Shown: in pieces, positions 21,326 through 33,313 of the stretch
How the letters are laid out: each line of letters starts with the position of its first letter
Position numbering within the stretch: the stretch's first letter is position 1
Assembly: GCA_003194525.1 (NCBI GenBank)
Contig: NBIV01000195.1
Span: forward strand, 62,001 to 126,000
Direction of reading: 5' to 3'
DNA length: 64,000 nucleotides
DNA from: Gracilariopsis chorda
Lineage: Eukaryota > Rhodophyta > Florideophyceae > Gracilariales > Gracilariaceae
Program-made: the position numbers and the translations under genes
The notes under the pieces: model-generated
Database searches by the model: none
Seen by the model: only the letters and a program-made list of their open reading frames with translations
What the model was told of the DNA's origin: nothing

Positions 21326-22783
21326 ATGGGGTTTCGTCTGTACGAAGTCGAACGTGGAATCGGAGTTGATTTGCTTCGTCGACCTTTGTTCACTTCGTTC
21401 GTCAATGCTTTCATGCTAAGTATCTTCAACGGTGCTTTCCTTCAACCAAACGAAGATGAAGAAGACGAGAGCGAAACGCAACAAAACGATGGAGAGGGCC
21501 TTGTCAAATATGAACTCATTGAAAAACTTGCTGCCTCGAGTATTTATTTGATTGCGCACCTGATCACTGTTGCAGGATTTGTAGAGACGTTTGTTTGTGT
21601 TGCAGTGGCTCTTATATTCAAAGTTCTACGCCTTCCTCGCGTTTATGCTTTCGAGAAACTCCTAATAGACGTGCAAGTACTATTATGCAAGCCCTCTGTC
21701 CGCTACATCAAGAAAACAGTCCGATTCCAATGCCATCCTGGCCAAGTCTTGCCAGGTCTTCAAACGACCCGTCGTGGGTTTGGCTTTCTCGTAATCACTA
21801 TCATCAGCTGTGAAGAGACATTAACTCGTGAAGCAGCTGCTCTTCTGCAAATACTTCGATATACGAATATCACAACTGCTGCATACTGGACCCGCGACTC
21901 TGTCATTTTTGTCGGAAAGAATTGCGCGATTGAACGCGCCCTTTGTAGAATTGGCAGTGAGCCAGCCAGAATCGACCTTGGCTGGCATAAAGATGTAAAG
22001 GAGTCAACCACCTTCAAAATGGAAGCCGTATTCAGCAGGGAGAATAGGCGTGTGGCAGATAGCAGCATTCAATTAGTGGGGAAGCGGGCCGTTTTCGTCG
22101 AACTCTGTTCAGAGTTTTCTGCGAGTGCTCTGGAGCTTCTGGTCAAAACTATGAACCAGTTTGCGGCTGTTTGCGAAGCATATGAAAGAGGTTTAAGACA
22201 ATTCAACGGCAAGCGAGTGTCAATATATGTTGTTGGAGGTTTCATCTCGGTAACGCTCATAGTGTTCTACGAAGGTTTCGCAGGCCTGTTGAAGCCCAGC
22301 GCCGATGTGCTCACTCTCGCAATTGGGGCGTACACGTTATGGATGACAGTAGGTAAGAGCGCTGCGCTCGGTGAAACTGAAGAACGAACAACTCTTTCCA
22401 TTGTAGGGCGCAACAATATTCTCCTAGCCTACCATGGACTGGCAGAAGTTGAGCCAAACGTTGTGAATGTATGCTGGATACCTGAGACAAATCGTGAAGA
22501 AAGGGAAAAAGTTGGCGAAAACGATGCTGTGGATGGGTCGATCAGTGTGTTGGAAGCTGGACTTTGTTTGAGCATCTTTGAACACTATGGTCATTTTGTG
22601 AAATGGAAAGGACCGCGTTTAAAGCTTGACAACCTGGAAGTGGTTGTAGGGGACGATCCCAATATTGTCCATGTTGTGTCCATCAGACGCCTTAGAAATC
22701 TTAGTTTACTCGACTACCGAAGAGAGCATATGTTCAGGCAGCGCATTGGTGGTTTTCGATACCCATCTGAAGTGCGTAGGTAA
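21326..22783 (+). CDS. Orphan membrane protein, paralogue 2 (485 aa)
   Basis: It aligns with the protein at 18402-19934 almost from end to end: GIGVDLLRRP at the start, an acidic linker, FKVLRLPRVY, KPSVRYIKKT, LQTTRRGFG, DLGWHKDVKEST, FYEGFAGLLKPSADVLTL, GKSAALGETEERT and GHFVKWKGPRL are shared with few changes. The two adjacent membrane helices after the middle are the best conserved part. It is shorter at the C-terminus. Codon use is more balanced than in the first copy, which argues that the tandem duplication is old or that the copies have drifted under different local composition. It is single-exon and intact. Function unknown; the strong conservation between copies implies both are under selection. 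Confidence 0.8.
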   Translation: MGFRLYEVERGIGVDLLRRPLFTSFVNAFMLSIFNGAFLQPNEDEEDESETQQNDGEGLVKYELIEKLAASSIYLIAHLITVAGFVETFVCVAVALIFKVLRLPRVYAFEKLLIDVQVLLCKPSVRYIKKTVRFQCHPGQVLPGLQTTRRGFGFLVITIISCEETLTREAAALLQILRYTNITTAAYWTRDSVIFVGKNCAIERALCRIGSEPARIDLGWHKDVKESTTFKMEAVFSRENRRVADSSIQLVGKRAVFVELCSEFSASALELLVKTMNQFAAVCEAYERGLRQFNGKRVSIYVVGGFISVTLIVFYEGFAGLLKPSADVLTLAIGAYTLWMTVGKSAALGETEERTTLSIVGRNNILLAYHGLAEVEPNVVNVCWIPETNREEREKVGENDAVDGSISVLEAGLCLSIFEHYGHFVKWKGPRLKLDNLEVVVGDDPNIVHVVSIRRLRNLSLLDYRREHMFRQRIGGFRYPSEVRR

Positions 22784-23015
22784 GAGTTAGTTGAGGATCT
22801 CACCTTTCCTTGCATATACATCCTGCTGAAGTTACACCCAACTTAAGAGCAATACGCAAAATGGGTCTGACAGTAGAGGTGAAAGTTGTGACTGGAACCC
22901 AGCGGCGTATTTGTGACTGACTATTCTGCCACACGAAGTAGTCACTAGCCAATACTTCTCCAAAAAGAAGAAAGAAGAAAGCCTTCAATCATAATAAAAC
23001 AACAGGATGGTGGTT

Positions 23016-23383
23016 TAGCAACTCTTTACCTGATTGTACGATACCTCTTTTCCCCGGAACGAGACATAGCCATGCAGAGCCCTATTTAAAGGGGTGAGGT
23101 CGAGTGTCGGCACAAGTCAGCTGCCTCTGCGTGCTCTATTGCGTGTCAGCTCTCCTCCAAAAGCGGGGGAGGAGAGTTGTGTACCCATCACTCTAAGAAT
23201 AATGACCATTCTAAAATACAGCGGTCATAAACGTCCTTTCCCGACGGGTTCCGGGTAGGAGAATTCACCAATATGATCAAAAACCCTCTTTCTGATGTGC
23301 TATTGCGCACTTCGTCGTCACTCGCTCCACTCGCTATCATATCATACTCAAAGCGCAGTGCTTTGTAAGAAATTGTTGTTGCA
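23016..23383 (-). repeat. Gypsy 3' LTR (368 bp)
   Basis: It matches 27239-27606 along its whole length with numerous substitutions, including the shared blocks ACGAGACATAGCC, GGCACAAGTCAGCTGCCTC and TGTGCTATTGCGCACTTCG. The ends read TA...CA on the plus strand; the start is a mutated TG. Confidence 0.9.
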
Positions 23384-23687
23384 CTATTGCAATCATCCCT
23401 TTATTGACGTCCTCGTCAATTCCAATGTGATGTGCAGGGTCAATGTAGATGTGGTAAAACATTGTACTTATTAATATACTCATGAAATGCTTTTGTTAAT
23501 TTGCCATCCGTGTAGATAAAATCCCTAGTAGGTTGCCACTGCCCGCCATGAATTGGTGTTCCTCGCAGCAGGATTAACTATTGATAACCAATAACCGGTT
23601 ACTAGTGCGATAATATTTCGGCTACCAGGTAGAGTGGACCTTTTCTGGTAACTTCAACAGACATCGCATTCTTCCTCATATTTTGCC

Positions 23688-26321
23688 TTATTTCGTTCGG
23701 TTGAGTAAGATCAGGCTTTTAAATGACACATTTACTACTGGATAGATTCTTATAGAGCTAGGGAGGTTTAAACAATCTTTGTTCTTCCCTATCATCTTTG
23801 AAATAGTGAATGGTCCAATTTTTCGTGCTGAAAACGTCTTTTCGTGCAGAGACCTTCTCTTTTGGCTGAAACTTGCTATAAGCATCTCGAAATAGCTTTC
23901 GATATATCAATACCTGGTCACACACTTTATTAAACGAGACCGTAACGTGAGTAGAAGATTTTGCGCTTTTCTTGGCCTTGGCAAAAGCTTAGGTGTATTT
24001 TGCGTCTTTTAGTAGTAAAAGAAGCTTGTTCTTGAATTTTTCAAGTGATCCGAGAGCCATTGGTGTAGAAGAATGGATATATTGGAGAGAGGTCTTAGGA
24101 TTCTAGCCCAGATTCGCTTGAAATGGTGACATTCTAAGGCCATCCAGTTTTGCTGCTGAGTTGTAAGCATACTCAGCTGTAGGGAGTAGCAAGTCCCAAT
24201 CATCTTATTGGAAAAAAAGCACTGGATGTAGTTTTAGTCCATACTTTTCATCAGTTCTGATGCTCCAACCGTTTGCGGATGCCGTGATGAAGAGATAGGT
24301 AGATCAGTTTTGCAAAGCGTCATGAGCGTCTTCCAGAGTAACGAAGTAAAGCGAAAGTCGTGGTCAGAGATCACAGCATCGGGGAGACCGTAATGGAGAA
24401 AGATGTGCTTAAAAAAGGCTCTGACAACAGCGGGTGCATCGTCGGTCTTATGGGACGGTATAAAATGGACTCGTCTAGAAAGACGGTCTACCAATGTTGA
24501 AATGCAGTTGTAGCCCCTTTCTGTCTTTGGTAATTCCACAATAAAATTTGTTGAAAGTAGACCGCATCGGCATGTAGGAACTGGTAGAGGCATTGGATCA
24601 TTGAGGGCTTGACCGTGATGATCTTTCTGTTGCTGACGGATCTAACATCCTTCAAAATACTTCTAGGCATCTCGAATCTTGTGTTTTCAATGAAATCCGA
24701 CGAGACGAGAAAGTGACTTGCTGAAACTGAAGTGACCTGCGGTTTTCAAAGTATGCATCAGTTTTAGAACCTTTCTTCTAGATTTTCGTAGGATGCAAAG
24801 CTTATTCTTGTAAAGCAGCTTCTAACGATCACGCCAAAACTAGGATAGTAATATCTCGATCTACTTTCGTTCGTTCGGAGTACCCGATAAGCTACCCTAT
24901 AGTGCGGACATGATAGGCCCAAAGAGCTGGTCGTCAGCGTACTTCCCCACAAGATTTTCAAGTTCATAAATGTGGAAAGCATCCATCTCCACATTTGCAG
25001 CAGATATCGGGGTAATACGAGAAAGTGCATCCCCCAATACATGAATATTTCCTGGTTTGAGAGATACTTCCCGAATATTGTAGGAGGCTAACAACTCCAG
25101 CCACCTTGCTTTACGGCGATTCACCCTCTTCTTCGTAAAGAAGTTCTTCAAAACCTGATTATCGGTGAACAAGTTCTATGTAGAGCCCTCTAGGTAGCAA
25201 CGAAACCGCTGCAATGCGGTAATAAGTCCAAGCAATTCTCTCTCGTTCGTTGCATAGTTGCATTCTGCCGATGCTAGCTTCTTTGACATATACGCGACCC
25301 CTCTGTCGTAGTTATGGTCATCTGACTGAGAGAGGGTGTACCCAAAAGCAATCTGTGAAGCATCAACATGAAACCGGAATTGTTTTGACCAATCCGGAGG
25401 TCGGAGTATTGGTGCCATGGTTTAAGCATGTTTAAAGTCCGCGAATGCCACGTCACAGCTCTCATTCAAAGTTCCTTCACAAAGAACAGCGGAGAGCCAT
25501 ATGCAGATTTGCTTCGAAGCATTTTGCACTTATCAAAAGTTTCTCTACATATTCTTTCGCAGCCACAAGCTCAGCTGGCGAAAGCTGGTACGACGAACGG
25601 TGAGGAGGCCTTGACCTTTCTCTGTATTCATGCAATTATCAATGTCTCTTTGCGGTGGGAGTCCGTGCGAGAGTTCGTCTTGAAACAAATCCTTAAACTT
25701 TTTAAGAATATCTTGGACGTCCTTGTCTTCTGAATGTAGAATAGGTGTCCTTCCATCTCCTAAACTTCCTGTCCTTGAATGGATACTAACAGGGGCAACA
25801 TGGTACACTAACATTCCCGCCCTATGTTTGCGTAGCATTTTTCGGAACCGCTTGACTCCCAGGTTACATACTCTGATACTTGTCTTCCTTTCCACCGGCC
25901 TTGCATGGAGAACGTGCTTTAAAACCTTCACCTTACGTTGCTCGTAGTCCTTTTCTGGGTTACACTCTTCATTCCAGGGCATGCCCAGTAGAAAATCGTA
26001 GCGGCAGTCTACCACAATCCACCTTGAATTATAAGATAGATTCCCCATGCGCAATGTTCCATGTATTATCTCAGATCCAATCTCTTCTGATCCCTCCTTA
26101 GATTGTGAAATATCTACGAGCGTTTGCTCCCATTTAAAGGTCTCTCTATGGCGAGAGAAAAGATTTCTAGAGATAACTTTCATATTGCACCCGTCGTCTT
26201 TTAGAACGCAGACCGGCACGTCTTCGAATGCTCCATCTAAAACCAGAAGAGGAACACAACGGTACATCATCATTTCCCGAACCCTTTCGGTTCTGCAACG
26301 ACACTTCATAACAATTCGCAA
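23688..26321 (-). pseudogene. Gypsy pol remnants (protease, RNase H, integrase)
   Basis: Reading leftwards: a retropepsin-like region (25545-26321) with LKDDGCNMKVIS in place of the usual D-T/S-G-A and the downstream DFLLGMPW; the linker KFKDLFQDELSHGLPPQRD typical of gypsy polymerase starts; then SPLFFV jumps directly to the end of the RT (MAPILRPPDWSKQF), so the central RT including the catalytic DD is deleted. RNase H follows (FRFHVDASQIAFGY; 25176-25418), then integrase (24234-24593) with TLVDRLSRR, SDHDFRFTS and a degenerate HPQTVGASE. The C-terminal piece (23688-23885) has KIGPFTISKMIG and IYPVVNVS, the usual integrase tail. Confidence 0.85.
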
Positions 26322-26459
26322 GTCCTTTTAACATGCACTTATTTTTCCTAAAATGGCCGTCTATTTTTCCGAGCTATCCGAGTCTACGTTCTCGTGGTCA
26401 AGCTCAATGTGGATATTAGCGACATTTGCGGACCGAGCTGCTGCGTTCTGGCAATGTTT

Positions 26460-27192
26460 CTAAGGGCAACATCCAGGCATGTGGCACACAAAGCACGTAT
26501 TGTTCTTAATATCATTAAGACGCTGTCCCGACTTAAACTTCTGACGCCCCTCCGAATTCCCAATATCCATCGCATCAGTGTTTTGAAAATATAGAGCTTT
26601 CGATGGAAACAGTATCTGCACGAGAGCTTCCATTAAATTCAGCTTCAACCCTTATCGCAATCTTCGTAGCTTCATTAAACCCGAAAAAGTTAGATTTTCT
26701 TACTTCAAACTGAATGTTTGGCTTTAAACCATTCGTAAACCTGTCCCACTTCTCGCCTGCACTGATATCTGGAATTTTTAGTACTAAGTTCCTGAACTCT
26801 GACAATTAATCGGCCACAGTTGTAATCTGCTTGCATAAACGTAACTTATCACGTGCTCGACGCTCGTGGTCTTCCGGAACAAATTCCTTCCGAATCACAG
26901 CATTAAATGCTTCCCATGTTGTTGGCGACTCATTATGTTGTAGAATTGTATACCACCATATTGCTGCAGTACCAGTTAGCAAAGTGCATGCAAAAGAAAT
27001 CTTCTTATCATCACTCAAGGTCACATTGTTGTTAGAAAGTTGGGCTGGGTTAAAGTACTGTTCAAATTTGAAAATCCATATATTAACTACAAGAAAATCC
27101 CTTTTACCTGAAAAAGACTCCGGTTTGTTTGGCTTGAGGTTGATCGTCACAGACAAATTGTCTGGCGCAGGGGTTTTGTCAAAAGCTTCCAT
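26460..27192 (-). pseudogene. Gypsy Gag remnant
   Basis: The start MEAFDKTPAP is followed by a retrotransposon Gag domain (KPESFSGKRD, LLTGTAAIWWYTIL, RRARDKLRLCKQ). The frame is cut by a TAA within TTVAD*LSEF and then continues in the same frame with SEFRNLVLKIPDIS. A partial zinc-knuckle (CFVCHMPGC) lies near 26470, before another stop. It probably made the capsid before decay. Confidence 0.85.
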
Positions 27193-27238
27193 CACTCAGC
27201 TGTAGAAAGGTTTTCCTTGTAGCGCGATTCTACCACTT

Positions 27239-27606
27239 TGGCAACGCTTTACCTGATTGTATGATAACTTGTTTCCCCGGGACGAGACATAGCCCTGCAG
27301 AGCCCTATCTAAAGAGGTGAGGTCGATAGTCGGCACAAGTCAGCTGCCTCTTCGTGCTCTATTGAGTGTCAGCTCCCCTCCAAAAGCGCCGGAGGAGAGT
27401 TTTGTACCTATCACTCTAAGAATGATGACCATTGTACAATAAAGCGGTCATAAACGTCCTTTCCCGACGGGTTTCGGGTAGGAGAGTTCACTAATAATAT
27501 CACAAACCCTCTTTCGGATGTGCTATTGCGCACTTCGTCGTCACTCACTCCACTCGCCGTCAGATCGTACTCAAATCGGAGTGCTTTGTAAGAACTTGTT
27601 GTTGCA
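27239..27606 (-). repeat. Gypsy 5' LTR (368 bp)
   Basis: This is the partner of 23016-23383, with ends TG...CA. The number of differences between the pair indicates an insertion much older than copia-1. Confidence 0.9.
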
Positions 27607-29225
27607 GGCGGCCTGATAGTCGGTTACAAAGACCTTTCTCACATATACACCTACAGGTAATACATTTACCTATGGTGTAGTTTGTAATAACACCCACTTC
27701 GATTGATACCCCCTCCGCCACCGACGCTAGCGTCCAGGGTTTCATACCACGTTAGCTAGTATTTTTTTATTAGGCTGTTTCCCTACTTGGGAACAGCGTC
27801 TGTGCTCTTAAAGCACTGATCACAGCATCCTCAGTAAATCGAGGAAATCGAACTCCATATTATCCACACTGCCCTCAACGCTTGCAAACGACCCGTGCAC
27901 ATATATGCAAAGGTTGTCCGAACGTATTACTACGGGCACTGAACCGGATGAGTTCCGGTGGAGTTGAGGAATGAGAGATATAGCCTTGCTCGAAACGACC
28001 CTTGCAAATGATGTTCAACGCGGAACGTGAAGCACAGTTGAGTCCTATTGAAACTGATTGTAATTCGAGAATGCTGGCTCAGGAAATCTAGTTAGCCCCC
28101 AACCTTTCAACGCGTACTCCAGAATGAGTCAATTCAGTGGGTTACAAGAAGTTCATGAACTGACCCGGGTGGTCATTAAAATTGTCCACGTCATCGCTCA
28201 GCTTGCCTGTCGCGGACCATGGTGGAAAGTCGTGAAAAGTGGTCCGTCTAACTGTACGTACACAGTCATTTGCGAGCCTGTTGTCAGAAAGTCCAACTAC
28301 CATTTCCCTGATATTCTGCATTCGAAGAAAACGCTCCAATGGATCCTCAGGAGAAAGAGTTTATTGGAGGAATACGCTCGGGTTGTATGATGATGCGAGT
28401 GAAGCGCCAGTTTCTTATCTGACATTGCCAATGATTTGAGAATTGCGCGAAAGGAGGTCGTGAATGGTTCTATGATGGCCAATGTAGTACATGCTACGCA
28501 CCTTGTTGTGGTTTGCTCTTTAATCGACTATCTCTGGGGCTTAAATGAAGAGGTGCAGAGAAGAAGGCGATATTCATCGGACAGAAAACGCTATATCAGT
28601 TCAAGAAACTACAAGACCTTACACTTTCTTCGTATCATATGTAGCTCAGTAATTGTAGCACGACTAGTAACTTGTAGTTTGTACCTACGATCTACAGCAA
28701 CCTACCCAAGGATTGCTCCGAAAACGGGGGACAACCCCTTAGTCTCAACGATTCTCGTAATATAATTATTTACTCCAATACAAGTGAAAGTGGCCTTCGG
28801 ACGGGGACGGCGCTGTGCGCCGCGTTTTCTAGTTGCGTAGTGTAGTAGAAGGTCTTTTGGAGGCCCTCCTGTCACTTCGCTTGCTACCGCTCGCAATAGC
28901 GCCCGTAGAGCCCCGGGGTGCCTCGGCACCTAAATTGCCTCGAGCGGTATAGTTTTATGTGGCTCATTTGTCTGTGATTGGATACCATTTCATAGCCAAT
29001 TATGGACAATAGATCCTAAATTGACTGCAGTGGCAGCAAATGAGGCTGAAGCGAGACACGTTTCTCTCTGTAACTGGCTGGGGCTGCAGTCGTTATGGGA
29101 TTAATGACCACTCGGCAGGACGTTTTGCTGCTGCTGCTAACTTTTATAAATAAAGGTAAGCGTTCTACCAAATTGTCATTTTGCAGGTGTTTAGAGACGT
29201 GCATGTCGGTTCATTAGTAAGCATA
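27607..29225. other. Intergenic, no gene recognised
   Basis: Between the gypsy element and Helitron A. Open frames are short and mutually overlapping. Two GC-rich patches with related cores (near 28800 and 29310) may be old repeats. I see no RNA gene. Confidence 0.4.
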
Positions 29226-29472
29226 AGCACCCAGAATTCTGCAGAGTGCGAAGCAGAATTCTGCCAAAATCACTACATTGAAAGAAGAGGAAGCGGCCTT
29301 TGGTCACGGGCAGCGCTGCGCGCCGCAGTGGAGGAGTGATAAACAGCGGTGAGACGAAAAAAGGGTGGAGAAATCAAAAGAATAAATGCAAGTAGTTTAA
29401 TTCACTGAATGAAGAAAGCAAGAGATATTACGGTTCTGGAGGGATGAAAAACTGAATGGCTTAAGTCAGCAC

Positions 29473-30770
29473 TGGTTTCGCGATGGCCACAGGCATGTGA
29501 TGAAGAGTCTGCACATTCGCAGATGTACGTTGCGTGTCATGAAGGAACAGCACATGTTCGTTCCTTCGAATGCGCGATAATGCGATATACAACTGACCGG
29601 CGCAGAAGAAGTTGGATCACACATTCACAATCAAGCCATCGAAGGTCTTTCTCTGTCATTTCTGAACGGTAGCTGCAAACGCAAGACGAATGGGGAACTG
29701 CCTTCGAATCATGCGAATGTCTGCAAAAGAAAACTCAAAGTCGATACGATGTAGGAGCTTTCGCTCCAGAACCTGTCCGTTTTCGTCGAATCGAGCCACC
29801 TGCATGGTATACTGATCAACACGCATGACTACGAACAGCTTCCCGTTGACCACAGTGGGATAGATCACGTTCCGGATTACTATAACTGGCACACCGATCT
29901 TCAAGTCCAAATTAAGGGGCGGTAGTCCAGTAGACGCATAGTGATATGCAAACTCGGGAACCATAGTACTGGCGATGTCACACTCTGGGTTCTGTCCACT
30001 ATCAGGCTGCACAGTAGTCACTGAAGGAAGATTGAAGCGCTCACCAGGAAACAGATCGAACGCTGCTGCATTATGTTCGTCAACAAACTGGTTTGTGGAC
30101 ACAAGAAGCATTTGGCTGAGATCCGCATCTCCCTGCGTCGTGTTGTGAGCCACTTCCACAGTAATTGATGAGGGGTTTGCATGCCAGCAGCAGATCTGAG
30201 TGGTAGTGGAGTGTTGTTGGATATTGTGCTGCGTGCATTGTAACCTAACAGCGACGGAAATGCCGGATCACTGGCTCGCCGTACTTGTTTGGTGAGGTAC
30301 CGCACTTGAACCGAGCACAATGGCCACAAATCACTCTTCCACGGTAACTCGTTGAGAATTATTGTGTAGAATCGTCTCACATTTCCACTTGGCTCGGCCT
30401 CCATGTACACCTGCGCCACCACTGGAAGCAGTCGTCCACCGTGCGGTTCTGAGATCTCCACCACTCGTCGATACATTTCTTGCTTTCGTTGCTGCTCATG
30501 CCCTGTATGCATGTCGCTACATAGCGCCTCCCAGTTTTCGACGGCCATTTTCTCTGGGTCTGCGCACTTTTGGTATAGTTTGACAACCAATCGTTGCAGC
30601 TCGGAGGCCGTGCTGTTCATCGTCACTGCTTCTTGAAATGCAATATCAAACTCGGATCCGTCCCCGAGCAGTCCGATTTCAATCGCCGTTTCACGATTCG
30701 TTCCATACTTCTGTCCGTTGAAAGTCCTTGCACCTTTATAAGAGGTCGAGGCGTGATTCATAAGCAGCAA
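29473..30770 (-). pseudogene. Helitron A PIF1-type helicase, 5' core deleted
   Basis: The first part (30018-30770) reads through the Rep-helicase junction (LLLMNHASTSYKGARTFNG) and then passes directly to GRLLPVVAQVYM and LPWKSDLWPLCSVQVRYL, the middle of a PIF1 helicase. The Walker A and Walker B segments that should lie between are missing. The second part (29656-30159) has LKIGVPVIVIRNVIYP, RRQFPIRLAFAATVQK and, after a stop, FFCAGQLYIALSRIRR, the classical C-terminal PIF1 motifs. It would unwind DNA during rolling-circle transposition if complete; it cannot do so here. Confidence 0.82.
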
Positions 30771-30836
30771 GCAGAGAGCAAACAGCTCAAGTTCGTACGG
30801 TGAAACACCTCTGATCCTTGCAACGTATTGCTTGTT

Positions 30837-33292
30837 TTACATGCGCTCTACCACGTACATAGGTGGATCGCAGTGGTCTGTTGGCACCTGAGTGCTGTCT
30901 CCGTCGTGTTGATTAAGCACACGTGCAGGGAGCATGCGATACAAGCGCATCTTTTCAAAATAAGAAAGGTAGTCGAGGTTTGCATATGCTTCGGGCCTGG
31001 CAAAGTATCTCTCCAGTGTAGACGGCTGCGATGCAGAAAGGAACTGATTTGAACCTCCGAGCAGAAATGTCCGCCTTACGTCCAAGTTAATGACCAGTCG
31101 CTCTACTTTTGGTAGGATGTTCACATGTCGAAACTCGAAAACTCTCCAAGCTGCGTTGACGGCACCCACCACACGTGCTCGCATGTACGCACGAATGTCG
31201 TTCTACGCCTGCGGCTCTTGTTGCTAGTCGTTGCGTGTGCCTGTCTCATTAGCATCACTCACATTGAGCACCACCTCCTGAGCTTTGAACTGCTTAAAGG
31301 TGCCTTTCATCAGATAACCCACTATGTCTCCTCCTTGCGTGCGTTCTAAGGTGATATGAGAGCGGTACTTCTTGGTCAGAGTTGGGTTGTAGGGCAATAT
31401 CTTGAGGTCTTTTTGCCTTCTTATGCAGTAGATCACGCGATTCGCGCCTTCTTCAATGTACGTCTCCGGCACCATCATGTTGCTTTCATATCCAAACTTG
31501 CACCGCCCCAGCGCGATTCCAGCATTAAGGAGAGTGGCGGTACCTGTGCATGGGCCGATTGAGGCCACGCAAGGCGTCTTCTTCGCCTCAAAGGGCACGT
31601 TCTGCACGAATCAGCTCATTGATCACATTAAACTATTCAATCACGCCTCTTTCGAGCCAGACGAGCATGTGGTGATGAGGCCCATTGCGTTCTTGAAAAT
31701 CAAGTTCTAATGCAAGCCTCAGGCACTCCATTCTGAAAAAGTGCTCCGAGTTATTCTTAAAGTTCTTTATGAATTTGTTTGCCTACATTTCTTAAACCCT
31801 TGCAATCAGATCCGGTCGTTCAAACGGTCGAGGGCAGTTACAATGTGCTGTAAATGCGCTCCGATTGGCGGTGGTTATATCAAGGTGCTGAATGTTCTCT
31901 CACCAGATGTTCATTGTGATTGTAATGAAAAGAGAAGGCGCTCTCCTCCGTGCTACAATCGCCTGTAAATCTATTCGCTTGTTCTTCCAGTACACGGCTG
32001 AGTTGACAGAGTCATTGGGCAGAAATATGCGTCCCATTTGTGCGAACTGTGATGGTGACATATGACATATTTGCTCTTGTGCTTGCTGGATCTCTTGCTC
32101 CTGTACAACACGGGCCTGTTTTTCTCTCTCCAAGAAACGTAGTTGCATGTCGTCAACGTTTGTGTGTGTGCAGAGCATCCACATCTGCATCAACTGGCTA
32201 CTGTTTAGAAGGATATTATCAGAGTAAAGACATCGCTTCGCGTTCTCAGCCCAGATGAGCTTGGGGAGCTTCCAATCCGTTGGCGCTGAGACCTGAGCGT
32301 TGCTTCGTGGAGATCCTTGCATGCAGAAACAGGCCAATGTCAAAGGGTTCATGCTGATCACCGTACGGGTAGAGAAGAGGGAAATTGCCCTTCTCTGCAA
32401 GTTTGGATGCCGTTGTTAGAAGTCGGTACCACACTTGCGCATTGTTTGCGGCATTCGCAGTCGCCCCTGCTCCAGCAACAGCAGCAGTCGTCACTGCAGC
32501 TTGTTCTACTGTTACCGTTCCTTCTACCAAGCGTGGTACTTGAGACACCACTCGTTACAAGCCAGTTGGATCAACCACGAGCGTTCTCAACATGGTTGGC
32601 CCCCCACTAGGAACATATTCAGGGAGAGGGCCAGCACCTGGATGGGAAGCACTGACTGTAGCACCTCGGGTTCTTTCGTATCCACGTACGAATACCCCTT
32701 GGTACACTGTTGCACTCTGATATCCACGGCGGTCTCCGTATTTTTATTGTTGTTGTTGTTGTTGGTGGTGTTGCGTGCTAAACATGGATCCGTAACGCCT
32801 GCGCACCACGTCTAGCTTCGGCTGGATCACATCGTACAACTTGAGTACGATGTCTCTTACGTTTATTTCCTGAATGAACGCACGCAGATTGGCACGCGAA
32901 TAGTGAGATGGATTCATGAAAGGCGAACCGGTACCCCACAGAAAGCTGAAGCACGTGTTGTTCTGGTTCTGCGTGGGGAGAGCCAGAACAGCGTTGGCCT
33001 CAAGTAGGAGAAAAGAAGGGCCACCTCCCGTCACATACGACATGTCTATAAACGCTTGCGTCGTCGCGAAGAGTGTATTAAACATGAGGAAATGGGATTG
33101 AAACGCTCTCAGGCTATAAAGACTTCGAACCAACTCGTTGCTATGAACTCTGCGGAAAGTTTCGCCCCATCCTGACATTCTTCTCATTCCACAGCAAACT
33201 CCGGTGGTCTCGTTTCCAAGCAAACCGCATCCACAGTACTTGCAGTTAAGAATTATCAATGCCCAGTCCGGGTAAGAGCAGGAGGAGAGCAT
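30837..33292 (-). pseudogene. Helitron A Rep (HUH endonuclease) remnants
   Basis: Pieces in order: a cysteine-rich start (CKYCGCGLLGNETTGVCC, 32744-33292); LLYPYGDQHEPF (32246-32551); Rep motif 1, RIFLPNDSVNSAVYWKNKR and APSLFITITM (31900-32400); the HUH motif PHHHMLVWLERGVIE, whose His codons lie at 31669-31677; then ILPYNPTLTKKYRSHITLE with GGDIVGYLMKG (31224-31607). The usual K-Y-x-x-K-Y tyrosine pair reads GYLMKG, so only one tyrosine position survives. The region 30837-31184 (WRVFEFRHVNILPKVERL) is the Rep-helicase connector. Stops and frameshifts separate the pieces. Confidence 0.82.
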
Positions 33293-33313
33293 GTGGGAGT
33301 TCTCGCCGCATCT

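Larger units (their letters stand above)
23016..27606 (-). mobile_element. Decayed Ty3/gypsy LTR retrotransposon
   Basis: It has LTRs of 368 bp at both ends, a Gag frame next to the right LTR and pol pieces running leftwards on the minus strand. After the 5' (right) LTR, the minus strand reads TGGTAGAATCGCGCTAC, which begins TGG and is a plausible primer-binding site for a tRNA 3' end. The terminal TG is TA in the left copy. I do not find a matching target duplication, so one end may be eroded. Many stops, frameshifts and a large RT deletion show it is inactive. Confidence 0.88.

Noticed and set aside
27560..27745. Cysteine-containing short frame next to the gypsy LTR (CITCRCICEKGLC)
   Set aside because: It overlaps the LTR and flanking DNA and has no regular cysteine spacing of a known domain.
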